From contig JBLWGC010000012.1 of the NCBI GenBank assembly GCA_048772705.1, positions 1-49,633 of the forward strand: DNA of 49,633 bases. The letters are read 5' to 3'. The notes beneath the pieces were generated by a model. That model was not told the DNA's origin. It saw only the letters and a list, made by a program, of their open reading frames with translations, and did no database searches. Source of the stretch: Leidyana gryllorum EB-2025a (lineage: Eukaryota; Apicomplexa). Below are positions 11,575 through 22,811 of this stretch, in pieces. Each line of letters starts with the position of its first letter. Within the stretch, counting starts at the first letter, position 1. The position numbers and the translations under genes were made by a program.

Positions 11575-13068
11575 ATGAAAGGTTTAGCAATTTATGCCTC
11601 TCCACCATCGAGGGTTGAGTTCGATCCAAGCTGGGGACTACAATTCCTGAGGTCTGTTCGCCAAATATGGACTCACTACTGTGGGTCACCGGCCTCTCAC
11701 ATATTCGGATCGGTCCAGCTGCTCTTTCGAGACCTCAATGTGACAGATGAATACCTAATTTTCTCTCACTCTATCCTCGCCTATATCTTTTTCGGGGAGG
11801 GAGTCAGTAATGTCACAGTCCTCCCGATCGGTCGCCCAAAGACCGATACAGCGTGCCACCAGTTCTGGTACAACTTTCCGGTCCGACTTCTGACGGCTTT
11901 TGAGGCCATCGGCAATGTGGAGGAGTGCGAGTTGGACGCCGTAGTGACTCCCTTAACTCCCCCCACTGCAGAGGAACAGCGCCTCATAGAAGCCGCATAC
12001 CACGATGCGGTAGCCGCTCTCAAGGATAGCGTCCTTCCGACGCCTGGAAACAAATACAAAGGTGTGGCATTCGGTGGCTCGTTTGATGGTTTGCATTACG
12101 GCCACGTCTTGGCTCTGCTACGACTCGCCAAACTCTTTGAAACGGGTGCGGAGATGGCTGCCATTGGGGTCACCGTCGACGAAGTCATGGCCAAGAAACC
12201 GGCGGCCCCTATGGCAATGCGCGGCAGAGATCGGATGGACTGCTTGCAGCGCTGCATTTCATACATATTGGCCCTACGAGGCTTCTATCCCACAACCTCC
12301 TTCACCCAGACGCAACCCACTCACCACTTGCAAGAGATGCTGAGAGCTATCACCTGGGCTTCCTCCGTCTTTCCGTCCAACTGCTCCTACTGGGATGCCC
12401 CAGATGGCCACCACGTCCTCTGTGCAGTCTCAGAGCTCTACAAAGATGGGATCGGACACGCTGGAGCTATCAGGGATTTGGATGCCATCTTGGTCACCCC
12501 CGAGACTGTCACTGGTGGCAACGTCGTCAACAACTACAGAAAGGCGCGACACGACTATCGCACTCTCGATATCCTCGTCGCCCCCATCGTGTCGCCCGTG
12601 TCGGAAGTATTCGGCCCTCCAGCGGCCAGATCACCCAGCCGTATTGACGGGAAGGCCAGCAGCCGACACTTAAGGATCAAGCTGGAGAACGCTTGGTCCG
12701 ATAAGTCTTATATGGTCAAGTGTTACGATAAACTCGTCAGTCAGATTGGCCTCGATGCCGAATCGAACTCGATGCTCAAGCGCTTTATGGCCATCCCTCA
12801 CGTAACTGTCCATCGCGACCAATCTGAAGATGCATGGCGACTATTGTACAAAGAGCTGGATCAGTCCACCAACTACAATCCTATCGAAAAACTGGCAGAT
12901 ATCTTCATCGGTCGCCCTGCCACACAAGTGCTGCACTTCCTTCATGATCCTCAACTGGCGAACCATCCAGTCGCCTCGGAATGGATCTCCGTGGAGACCT
13001 TAGCCCGCCAGTGGGAAGTGAATGCCGACTATTTTGATGCCAAAGACACGCCAGATGACACTGCGTGA
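11575..13068 (+). CDS. Phosphopantetheine adenylyltransferase, eukaryotic type
   Basis: This enzyme transfers AMP to 4'-phosphopantetheine to make dephospho-CoA, the penultimate step of CoA synthesis. The ATG at 11575 gives 497 residues. A nucleotidyltransferase core starts near residue 163 with GGSFDGLHYGH (the HxGH nucleotide-binding motif). It is followed by GVTVDEVM, an Arg-rich stretch, and LDAILVTPETVTGG (compare the family ISxET..GG region). About 160 residues precede the core. The last ~140 residues are unrecognised, and no P-loop is present, so a fused dephospho-CoA kinase is absent, unlike animal CoA synthase. The insert before LDAIL is long; a missed intron there cannot be excluded. 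It is divergent from ABC copy 3, with about 250 nt between starts. Confidence 0.85.
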   Translation: MKGLAIYASPPSRVEFDPSWGLQFLRSVRQIWTHYCGSPASHIFGSVQLLFRDLNVTDEYLIFSHSILAYIFFGEGVSNVTVLPIGRPKTDTACHQFWYNFPVRLLTAFEAIGNVEECELDAVVTPLTPPTAEEQRLIEAAYHDAVAALKDSVLPTPGNKYKGVAFGGSFDGLHYGHVLALLRLAKLFETGAEMAAIGVTVDEVMAKKPAAPMAMRGRDRMDCLQRCISYILALRGFYPTTSFTQTQPTHHLQEMLRAITWASSVFPSNCSYWDAPDGHHVLCAVSELYKDGIGHAGAIRDLDAILVTPETVTGGNVVNNYRKARHDYRTLDILVAPIVSPVSEVFGPPAARSPSRIDGKASSRHLRIKLENAWSDKSYMVKCYDKLVSQIGLDAESNSMLKRFMAIPHVTVHRDQSEDAWRLLYKELDQSTNYNPIEKLADIFIGRPATQVLHFLHDPQLANHPVASEWISVETLARQWEVNADYFDAKDTPDDTA

Positions 13069-13135
13069 CAACGCTCTTTCTTGTTCCTAACCACAACCCA
13101 CGGCAACACAAACGACAGAGATCCGTGTCTCCGAT

Positions 13136-13153
13136 GTGTGTGCGCGCACACAC
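13136..13153. repeat. 18-nt perfect palindrome in intergenic spacer
   Basis: GTGTGTGCGCGCACACAC lies between the adenylyltransferase and the next gene, preceded by CCGTGTCTCC. It belongs to a recurring class of CACACGTGTG/GCGCGC palindromes in this window. Confidence 0.8.
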
Positions 13154-13294
13154 GGGCTCGAAATAATTCCAGATGCAAGCTACAACTGTGTGGCACTGCT
13201 TTCAGGTCACAGCTGATAATCTCAGGCACCTATCATGATAACGTCAAAGAACGGACCTTCAAATTCAGAAAGTGGCAGACAGATTTTTTAGCCG

Positions 13295-14125
13295 ATGAGC
13301 CGCCTGAGGGCGCGGTGGCTAGACGACAACACGGATTTGGAGGTTATAAAGGAGAACTCATGCCGCAGACGGATCTTGAGTTCTTCGCGTAAGACTCACA
13401 GGAAGCATTACACAGCGGCGATCCTCGAAGTCTTGACTCTTCATGTGCAATTGCTCATGGACTATGCCGAACCATTGAGAGTCTATATCTACTACGAGAA
13501 GTTCCTGGAGCAACGTCCCCGCAATGGGATGCATAGCGAGGTGAAGCGCTGGCTGAAAATGGCGAAGGAGAAGCTTCAGAGGAACATTCGAGACATAGAC
13601 CGCATATTGATAGAAATTCCCAAAACGGTTAATCAGCCACTGAAAGAATACAACAGAATCAACCAAGAGCTCAAGATGGCTCTCAATAGTCCCTGTACCA
13701 CATGCGACCCTCTGCTGCTGCCAAGACGGTCCGGGGACACTTCAAAGGATAGTTCGGAGATGCTGGTGGCAGCCACACGGTTGGCCAGATTGCGGGGTTC
13801 ACTTCCATTCATAAAAGCGACACTGCCCAGTTGTGTACCGCGAAGTTTGATCCGACTCGCGGGGTTGGAGGCGCGTGCTTGGGCCACGTTGAGGAAGATT
13901 TTGAAGGATCTGTCACATAGAATCAGCCACGCTATAGGCCTGGTGGAGTCAGTGCACCCCGATTTGATAAAGATAGTGAGGGTACTCAAGTCATCAGATG
14001 GGGCGCTGTCAGCAGGCCTCAGAGGGAACCGATTTAACTACGGGATCTTCGAGGCTGCTGGACGCTTGAGGACGATGAAGGAAGAGCAGTCGCAGCGGCG
14101 AATAGAGCCAAGTTTCGTAATGTAA
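13295..14125 (+). CDS. Unknown mostly helical protein (276 aa)
   Basis: The frame runs from ATG 13295 to TAA 14123-14125. The protein is basic and predicted helical by eye, with Leu-rich stretches around residues 45-75 and 155-235, and it ends in a charged tail. There is no signal peptide, membrane segment or recognised motif. Its stop codon is seven bases from the stop of the V-ATPase gene on the other strand. The length of the open frame and even composition argue that it is real. The start could be an internal Met, or an upstream exon could be missing. Confidence 0.55.
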   Translation: MSRLRARWLDDNTDLEVIKENSCRRRILSSSRKTHRKHYTAAILEVLTLHVQLLMDYAEPLRVYIYYEKFLEQRPRNGMHSEVKRWLKMAKEKLQRNIRDIDRILIEIPKTVNQPLKEYNRINQELKMALNSPCTTCDPLLLPRRSGDTSKDSSEMLVAATRLARLRGSLPFIKATLPSCVPRSLIRLAGLEARAWATLRKILKDLSHRISHAIGLVESVHPDLIKIVRVLKSSDGALSAGLRGNRFNYGIFEAAGRLRTMKEEQSQRRIEPSFVM

Positions 14126-14132
14126 TGACTGT

Positions 14133-17100
14133 TTACTCTGTGTCAGCACCGCTAAGGATTCTAAGGAAGCTAAAGGGAATGAACTTGTATCCGTCTGCCG
14201 CATAGAACTTATTCTGGAACTCTACCCACTGTAACCTCAACGCGTGCAGGAAGCACTCGAGTGTGTCCATGCACAGCATAATCGCAAAGGTGACACCTGC
14301 GAAAGCGCCGAATCCAAAGAATATGCAGATTGCCGGCAGGATCACAGTGCCCTGCGGCTTTACTGTGGCTTCGATGATCATCAGTAGTATATTTTCGAAG
14401 AACACCTAAGCGAGGTCGCATTTCCGTTCGGACTTTGCTTACCAGAGCTAGTTGTTGATGAGCGAGACTCAGCGCCCAGAGACGGAGGTACGAAGCAGTA
14501 TTAGAGATAACTCCCAATACATATTCAATGGTTTCAATCATCTGATGGATCATAATCTCGCCAAACTCGAATTCTTCTTCCTCCACCATACTCGCTTCAG
14601 TCGAGGGTTTCTGAGTTTCAGTGGGGCCAAGTGGTACGACCTCCTCGTTGGTGGAGGCGACGTTTGTGAGATCGCCTTTGGCGGACATTTGTTTCTTGTG
14701 AGCAGCCAGCAACAGGAGGGGCTTAGGTAGAAGCATCCAGGGGATGCAAATGACCATAACGGCTACCAGCACCGTCTGGATCGTCTTCTGGTGGGCAAAC
14801 AGCTGATCCTCCGGCTCGACGTCCTTGAGCATACACATTCCGATAAGAGTGGAAATGATAGAAGGCCGAGGTTGACCCGGTTCGACCTTTGCTGCCCATT
14901 TGAAAACGATCAGGAAATCCATATACCTAAACATAAGGTCCCAAGTCGACTCAGATCACCATTCAAATGAATCGCTCACCCGACCAATGCGATGAGAAAC
15001 AATATTTGGGGGATGAACTCAAAGTAGAGGGTGAGATGGTCCTTGAAATGAGCGGCGTTGAACGCCTTAAGTATCACTCCTGCTCCCATCTGGACGAATG
15101 CCACAATCACGGCGAACTTCATCTTGAACGAGTTGAAGAAATCCAACTCATTTGACGCGCCCTTCCAGACCGGATCGAACCCGAACGGGTACGGGAACCG
15201 CTTTTCAGGATCCTTCTCATACTGCAATCAGAAAAGCGCACGTGTGCTATGTTCGGAGACACCGGGTAGGAAGGAGCTGGGGGCGTGCGGGTGGCTGGGG
15301 ACGTGCGGGTGGCAGCTGGAAGTGAGGGAGAAGCAGCACAGAGGCGTTCTTGTGTGTGCATGACAGCTGTGTGTGTCACTGTACTCACCACGCCGGCTTC
15401 AGAGGTTTCGTGATACCGACTGCCAAACAAATCTACCCCAAGTGAGAAGAAGTCGTTGTAGATAAAACCAGCGAAGACGGCGAAGCATCCCATCATGAAG
15501 ATCATGTACCGTCCGTACACAATCATCTGAGTCATCTCCTCGTCAATTTTGCTTAGCTGCACAATAGGTCAGATAACGCCAGTAACCTCTCCCACGACTC
15601 ACCTTCTTGTAGGCCAAGCAAAGATAAAGCCCGAAAAGCATGACCAGCCCGCCGTGTCCGATATCACCATACATCACACCGAATAGGAACGGGAATGTGA
15701 CGATAGTTAGGAGCGCAGGATTGGCTTCGCGATATCGCGGGACACCATATGTATCCACCACGTTCTGGAAACATTCAGTAAAAGCAGTTGTTTTGATGTA
15801 CGTCGGAGGGTTGCGCCGGGTCGCTTCTCTATCGCTCAGTAGGAAGGCAGACACCTGATTGGGTCCACTGAAACTGCTCAGCAGTTGACGAGTTAATTCC
15901 TCTTCCTCAGCCGGATACCAACACTCAGCCCTCAGAGTCGCCTCTGTTTCCTCGAACAGATTGAGACATCCAAATACGGCTTTTTGCTTTTGGCAGAACA
16001 TCCGCCAGTCCTCGATAAGACTATTCCCGCCGGGTCGCACCGGCTCAAGCAATACAGCAACTTCGTCGAAGAAGAACTCTTCAAATGCCTCCAAGGCGCG
16101 GGTCTTGTCGTCAATGATCTCTTGGAGCACCTTGACCTTCTCTGCGGCGGCCCGTGCGTTCTTCGGCCTGGTTGTTCCGTCCATGCATCGACCCACTTCC
16201 CTCCACTCACCAGTCAAACACTTCAATTCCAAATGCTTGGCATATGCGACTGATTTTCTCGTGCATTGCCGATCCAACACCGCCTTGGTAGTAAATAACG
16301 AACACGTTGCGTTTGACGATGTTTCCAGCATCGTCGTTGGAGTAATATTCGTCCAGGTCCTCGATATGCGTATAAGCATTACCACGAGTAGCACGGAACA
16401 ATGTTCGTGCCAACTTCTCCTGGTCGCTTTGCAAAACCACTCCCGCAAAACTCGAGAAACCAGTTACTGTGGGCGCCGCCTCTGCATCACCCTGGAGCAG
16501 AGCTTGAGACGCTGTTTGAGCAGGCCTGACAAGATCAAGATCATCACACCGCTGATCGGCCTTACGTCTCCAGGCTCATACTGGTAGGATGCCGCGTGCT
16601 CAACGACTTGAACGCCACCTTTGCCACCGCTCGCTCCATTACCTACAGTACAAACGAATCAACCATCGACAACTGGGTCCCATCAGTGCTAATGAATGCG
16701 AAAACGGTCGGCGCAGCATTCAGCACACCCCCCAACCCGCCGCTGCCGGTCGCGCCAGCCGTTCAACAATATCACAATGGATAGCGAGGGCGTCATTCGA
16801 TATAATGACGGAGACGCCCAAGAGCACACACGTGTGCGGTGTTAATTTGATTCGCATATGTGCGTGACACTTACCGCGCGGTTCCGTTGCTTCAACAAAT
16901 CATCGTTATTCTCTCGGAAGCGAACGAATTGAGCGTACAGGGATTGTAGTGAGTCCTCTACGCCGTCCAGTAGAAAGTTGTCATTCTCAAGGAAGTCTTG
17001 ATAGTGTTTGCCCTCGATACGCGCGCCAGGTAGTTTATAGATCTCGTCCGTGAGGTATCTAATCGTTTTTGATCGCCATATTTGTGGGATGTAACTTACC

Positions 17101-17287
17101 GCAGCATCCGTTCCATTTCTTCTATACGTTGTATGTATCGGCGATATGGACGACGCATTGTTGCATGATTCATATCCTGGATCTGCAGGTTACCCTTGGT
17201 ACCCAGCAGGGTGACTATTTCCACAGCACGGTCCACTGGGATGACCAGCGTACCATGCTGCATCCGCTCGGAGCGCAGGATTCCCAT
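14133..17287 (-). CDS. V-type proton ATPase subunit a
   Basis: This is the stator and proton-channel subunit of the vacuolar H+-ATPase. Start ATG 17287 ([15 protein letters not shown]) follows the apicomplexan pattern. Nine exons join cleanly. Introns lie at about 17059-17098, 16643-16874 (232 nt), 16533-16572, 16170-16212, 15559-15602, 15224-15388 (165 nt), 14931-14981 and 14407-14443. Landmarks are [11 protein letters not shown], the N-terminal VFVIYYQG segment, [16 protein letters not shown], the [19 protein letters not shown] helix carrying the proton-path Arg, and the C-terminus [13 protein letters not shown]. The two long introns carry CACGTG-type palindromes, and the 165-nt intron also has a GTGCGGGTGG tandem repeat. 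It is divergent from Csl4, with 114 nt between starts. Confidence 0.95.
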
Positions 17288-17401
17288 GGTCCGATCCACC
17301 CAAAAAGTTTCGTTGGCTTTCGATTGCGGCTGGTTGCAATTAAGCGTCCGGCTTGATCATTAGTCAGTGAGTGGGGAGGCTCGAAAAAGTTAGTTTTTGG
17401 G

Positions 17402-18142
17402 ATGTGGAGCCAGGATATACAGGAATTCGAAGTGGACAATGACATCGAGGAGTACTTTGGGGACTTTGCGGGCATTGCGGACATTGAGAAAGAGTCTGTG
17501 GTGACGGGTGAGCAGAGTGACTATATGGTTCCCGGTCTGGAGTTGGTGCGGGGTAGCGGTGCTCTTCCTCAAACGGGCATATATATCCAGGACGGGACTG
17601 TCTACTCTGCGATAGCTGGTTCTCCCTCGGAATGGAGAGCTCACAAGCCGGCTCCTAAGCCAGGTTCTGAAGTATTGGCACGCGTGATTCGAGTTACTCC
17701 ACGTCACGTTGTGTGTGATATCTTTGCATTTGACGGCCAATTGGTGAAGAATACCTGCCGTGGACACATCAGGTGAGTTTGATTGAATATATATCACACT
17801 TGGAACCTGTGTGGGCAGACCTGCTGATATTCAGCCCGTTGGAATCGACAAATTATCCCTTTTGGACTGTTTCCGACCATTAGATATTATTAGGGCGCAG
17901 TTAGTGAGTGACAGAAGGTGCCCTTGTTCTTCCTATGATGACGGCGTTTGCAGCTCGCGACCGGCGTAGCAAGAAATTTCCTGCTAAGCACAGTCGGTAT
18001 TGATCAGGGGGTGATTAGGGCTCGTTCACAGACTTCAAATGAGGTTATGCAACCTGTCTGTTCCTACCTGCTCCGTTGTCCCAAAACGGGTGCATTGGAG
18101 CGTCGGAAGGTGGCTCGACCGCGCCATGAGAGTGAAAACTAA
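17402..18142 (+). CDS. CSL4: Exosome complex component Csl4 (EXOSC1 homologue)
   Basis: Csl4 is an S1-domain cap subunit of the RNA exosome. Exon 1 starts at ATG 17402 and carries the N-terminal Csl4 segment (VPGLELVRG, GTVYSAIAG) and the start of the S1 fold, ending KNTCRGHIR. Introns near 17774-17819 (GTGAGT...GGCAG) and 17901-17952 join it to PADIQPVGID...DIIRAQL and to the last exon. That exon has LLSTVGIDQGVIRA and CPKTGALERRKVARP, matching the family ending (CPKT...RKVA). The stop TAA at 18140-18142 abuts the stop of RPA3 on the opposite strand with no base between. Confidence 0.9.
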
Positions 18143-18663
18143 CTATTTGGCTTCGACCGCAGTGAAACAATCGCGAACCTGCGGATGGTACATCAGTAAT
18201 GTGGTAGAATTGACTACAGCCAGATCTGTAATGTTGCGAATCGAAATCTCGGTTGCTTGAAGTCTCTTGAACTTACCGATATCGTCTCCTAACTCACATA
18301 TGGAGTGTTGTTCGGCTGAGTCCAAAGTGATTTGCTCTGAGCCTCCGGCTTGACCGATGATTTGACAGTATTTGCTGGAAACCCGCGGCAATGGGATTTT
18401 GACAAGACATTCCACCGTGCGATCTGCATCCGATGCAAACACACAAACTGTGTACACACACACACTCGGCATCTCACTGTCTGAGGTTTCCAGAACCATT
18501 TTTGTTCCGTCATTCGATATTACTTTGCCGATCAGAGATACTCGCTGACCAATGTGGCGTCCTAACATCTCGCCATTGACGCGACTGCATTGTATGTAAA
18601 CATGAATAGCCAATAGATGGAGGCCACTCACTGAGGAGCAGCCGTAGAGTCAGAGTAGTACAT
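18143..18663 (-). CDS. RPA3: Replication protein A 14-kDa subunit (RPA3-like)
   Basis: RPA3 is the small OB-fold subunit of the ssDNA-binding RPA trimer. The ATG at 18663 opens MYYSDSTAAP. An intron (about 18585-18629) leads to RVNGEMLGRHIGQRVSLIGKV, the typical RPA3 start of the OB barrel. A second intron (about 18425-18490, rich in GTGTGTACACAC) and a 51-nt intron near 18226-18276 (GTAAGT...TTACAG, in frame and without stops) give ELGDDIDLAVVNSTTL and the C-terminus. About 110 residues match the family size. Start codons of RPA3 and the SUMO ligase are only about 44 nt apart. Family assignment rests on pattern and length, not strong motifs. Confidence 0.72.
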
Positions 18664-18707
18664 TAAATGTGATGGGGGTGGGAGATTTTTTTGCCGAACA
18701 CCTCCTT

Positions 18708-21700
18708 ATGGCGAGTGACTCGGAGTCGGATGACGTCGTCGTCATTGAGGGAGAGGAGCTGCAGGCTCTTGTGAACTCCAATGAGAAGTCTCCTGGGCCC
18801 TCACGTTATATCCGTATGGTGGACGTCTTGGGACGACGGCAGCGTGGATGTGGAGACTGGGAGTTATTCGTCGAATGGGACTCTGTCTATGGCAAGTTCA
18901 AACTCTGGGAACCTATCAGTGTCTTTGGAGACCAAACTGAAGCCCTCCTGCGAGCCTTTGATCAGGAGACTGGCCGTTTGCGCGAGGACGGCACCCGGGG
19001 TCTCCCTATCATCGACCCATCCATCCCTGACTGGGATGCCGGGGAACGGCGTCAGATTCCGACACCTCCAGCTGGAGCCACTCTGACAGTCGAGAAGATT
19101 CTCGCCTATCGAGAAGTGGATAACAAACCAGAGGTGCTGATCAAATGGTTACACTATCCCATGACAGATAGCACCTGGGAACCGGTGTCAAATCTGGTCG
19201 ACTTTCTCTCTTTCTACAATGAAATTGACGACGCTCGACGCTTTTGGTCAGTTATCTCGAGACGCAAACATATAAATCTCACATCCAAACACTTGGCCCC
19301 CGCTTCCCCCGACGCTGCCTCTGCCGCCAAACTCTTCCGCGCTCCCGCCAATATCTCCGCCTCGCGGCCCTGCCCGCTCTCCACCGTACATAACTCGCGT
19401 CGGAGCTCCATCGAGGGGGGACGCGCAGCCCCCTCTCGGGGCCCTCAGCAGATCTCGTCGACCACTACGGCTGCCCCACCAGATGCCCCGTCTCCTCTCG
19501 ATAACGAAGTTGAACCCACAGCGTTCCCCAATCGCAAACGTCATTTGGACTCCAAAGACGTCGACGACCAAACTAAGCGACCGCGGACACAGCCGCCGCC
19601 CCCTCCACAGCGCTCCCCCAATGAAGCCGACTCTCTCCAGAGACCCTCTACTCAGGCTGCGGCCTTCAGTCGTCCTGAGTCACAGAAATCGAGTTCCCAG
19701 CCCCCACCTCGGCCCGAGACTTCGCAACGACCACCGATCCGTGAGGGGCCGCCGGCAGGGCGTTCGCCGACGCCAATTACAGCAGCAGCACCGACTGCCG
19801 CTACCGCTGCCACTGCTGCTGCTGGTGTCCAAGAAGAAGTGGCCACATCGTCTCGAGAGTCCGCTGTGGCTGCCACCGTCAATGCCCACCACCGGACTGG
19901 CGAAGAAGAAATTGAGGTTATAGAAGAGGACCGTATTGAGTCTATGAGTCTCGACACCTCGACGAGCAGTAAGAAGCGTCCAGTGTCGCTGTACGAACGT
20001 TTGAGAACCAAAAAGGTTAACGCCGCACCGTCGCTCGGTTCGGTGACCGAGTCACCACCGCCGAACGATGCGCGTATGCCACAAGAAGAAAATGTCGGCC
20101 TGGACGACAGTGACCTTCTCGCTGCAACAGAAGGCGGCAAACCACAGTGGCTGCAGTCCAGAGACGCCGTGGCAAAGACCCGGGCTCCGACTCAAAGCTC
20201 TACGACGGGCTATTCGGCCGCCTCTTCTTCCCCTCCGCAGGTTCTGCCTCCTCCTCCCACTACACTTCCCCCGCCTCTTCCAACCCCCAGACCGGTCGCT
20301 GACCTTCAGAATCAGCCGTCTCCCAGTCATCCTCTACCGGCCAACTATATGGAGTTGGCGGTAATACCAGGCGCGTCTCCGCCGGTTTCGAAAACCACTG
20401 CTGAAAGACAACGGAAGGCGTCGAGCGAAGCCCCGTCAAAACCAGCTGCTGCTCAAAGTAGCAGTCGATCAACTGGTGGTGGATCGCCTCGGCCATTGTT
20501 AAAGACCCCGAGAGGGCCTCTAGTACCCCTCCCGCTTCCGTCCCCCCCCACCCAGTCGTCCTCGTCTGCACCACCGAGACCCGTTCCCCCACCAAAGGCG
20601 GCGGCGGCGTACTCTCAGGAGGAAGAACAGTCCCAGCAGCACCCGCGTGCTCAGCCCCCTGCGATCATCACGCCGGCTGTGGCTGCTGTGCCACCTGCGC
20701 AACCCATTATGGTTCAAAATGTGGGACATCACAACGCCACCGCAGCGGTTTCACGCAGATCTTCGGTCGCGTCGCAGAGCGGAGGAACATCGATAAACTC
20801 TCGGGGAGTGACGAGTCCAATTTCCCCAAGGGGGACAACACAGTCCGACAAGCGAACCGCACAGCCGCAAAGAACCTCTCGTCAAGATGAGCGCCGCGGC
20901 TCGACCGCCAGCGTCAAGACATCACAGGATGACAGACTGCGTCGCACTCTAATGTTTGACGGACTCAGATCAGCAGTCAGAGGAGTCAAATCTTTATTCA
21001 AAGCTCGCGACTCGGCCCTCTTCAACGGTGTGCACTGTTTGTGTGCCGCTCAGGGACCAATGCAGGTATTGCCGAGTATTATAGAGGCGTTCAGACGCGC
21101 AGGATGGAACGATCCCTTAGGCTCAAAAGTTCCGGTGAGTCAGTCTGTCTCCTCCCACTCTCGGTATCCAAGTTTTTAGATACGATGCTATCTGTGCGAA
21201 TGTGACAGTCACCTCGCCTGCGCCATGAAGTCTATGGATTGGGAGTACGGGGAAGTCTGTCTCAAAAACAAGACCGATCCGGCGCTCGAACACTTCACAC
21301 CCGCCTATCTGCAACAGTGGTCTCGCAATTTCCTCTGTCTACCGTGTCGCCTCCTTCTGACAGTGAGTTTCTTACTGTCTCAAACACTTCAATTCCCCAA
21401 CAATAGGACCCTATATACCAAGTGGAAGAAATCATCGCGGGAGGCTGGCTCTCGCCAGCACCGGTCACCGACGAAGCCAAACTCAAACGGCTGCAAGCAT
21501 CCGACTTACCAAAGGCCTCACCCAGTGAGCTGCGCCTACGTGGATTCTTGAATAGACAGGATAGTAGCGATGTCCGAGGTGAGTTGACGACCCAAATAAT
21601 GACTGATCGGACATAATATGCGCTTCTGCAGCCGGAAAGAAACTGCTTCAAATCCGTTCATTCAAAATCCGATCGGATATGAGCAGCTTCGCACGCTTCC

Positions 21701-22811
21701 CCAACGATGAGGTCGAGATTTCTTGGAAACGACTCAACAGCGGTGCTCACGGAGTTCATAAACTGGCCAAACCGCCTCATTTCCGCATCCGTAAAGACAC
21801 TGTATATAATCTTCCCACCAGCGCTGGAGACGATAATGTGGCCCACTTTGAGATCAAAGTCCATGCGGCCTTCGAGAATATACTCGATGGCCCCTACTTT
21901 GTCGCTTTTGTTAAAGCCAAACCTGCCGCAACTGCCGACGACTTCTTCGCTACCATACAAAAGAAGGGCGTCGGCGACTATCGACAGTGTATGAGCCATG
22001 CCCTCGCCCTGCTACCTGCTCCCCCCTCCGCTGACAAGGACGGGACAGAGAGTGACGAAGAAATCGAGCTCGTCAACATGCGCCCAACCGTCAAACTCAC
22101 CTGCCCCTCCACTATGCTCAGAATGAATGTACCCGCACGGGGTGTCCTCTGCAAGTAAGATCGAAATACTCACACCCTCAAAAGCGCCCCCTTTGTAACA
22201 GACATGTGCAATGCTTCGATCTGCACTTCTTCCTTCAATCGCAAAATACCACTATCCATCAAGCTCGATGGAAGTGCCCCGTCTGCCGTATCAATTGCCG
22301 CCCCCATGAGATCATGATCGACTCGTGGCTCCTGAACGTGCTCAAATCCACTCCTGAAGATGTCGTCGAGGTAACACCCCCGACAATCCTCCCTGCAGTC
22401 AAATCCCGCTTTTAGGTTTTGATGGTAGCAGCACCCGATAACACCCTACAGTGGGAAGTGACCAAACGCACCAATGTCCCTGAACTCGGTGGTAAGGTGG
22501 GGGACAAAGAGCCTGTGTGTGTGGACCTATAACCAACCAACTTTTCTGGAGAACCGACCCAGAAAGTGCTGAAGATCTGCTACAAACAAATGGATCCCTG
22601 CTGTTACTATCAACGTCAAGAAGCTGCGGAGGCTAAGGCGGCGAGGGCAACCTTACAGCAGTTCATAGAAGGCCTATCTATGGAAGAACAAGATGCCTCC
22701 TTCGTTCAGGAGACTCAAAAGTGGCTCTCGGAAAATCCGGGAGCTGATGCTTCGGCCCTCAAACTCCGATTTCAAGAACTCCAGGCAGCATTAGATAACA
22801 GCAAGCAATGA
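18708..22811 (+). CDS. SIZ/PIAS-type SUMO E3 ligase with two N-terminal chromodomains
   Basis: This protein attaches SUMO to nuclear targets and probably reads methylated histone tails. ATG 18708 (MASDSESDDVVVIE) is preferred over the in-frame ATG at 18672. Residues ~33-85 form a chromo-like fold (WELFVEWDSVYGKFKLWEP). Residues ~126-176 are a clear chromodomain (EVLIKWLHYPMTDSTWEP). About 600 disordered Pro/Ser/Ala-rich residues follow. Next comes a PHD-like finger (VHCLC, RCYLCECDSHLAC, FLCLPCRLLLTDPIY), as in plant SIZ1, then a PINIT-position region and an SP-RING (MNVPARGVLCKHVQCFDL, WKCPVCRINC). Introns lie near 21135-21179, 21363-21407, 21580-21632, 22156-22201, 22372-22414 and about 22500-22563. 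The last exon (to 22811) needs donor GTGGGG; with the better GTAAGG donor the protein would end near 22654. Confidence 0.87.

Noticed and set aside
16589-16867. A nested plus-strand gene inside the V-ATPase intron
   Set aside because: No motif, no codon pattern I can trust, and competing open frames; kept only as a finding.
22566-22811. Reading the last SUMO-ligase exon as an Hsp70 C-terminal lid gene
   Set aside because: The resemblance is only a charged helix; no substrate-binding or ATPase sequence lies nearby.
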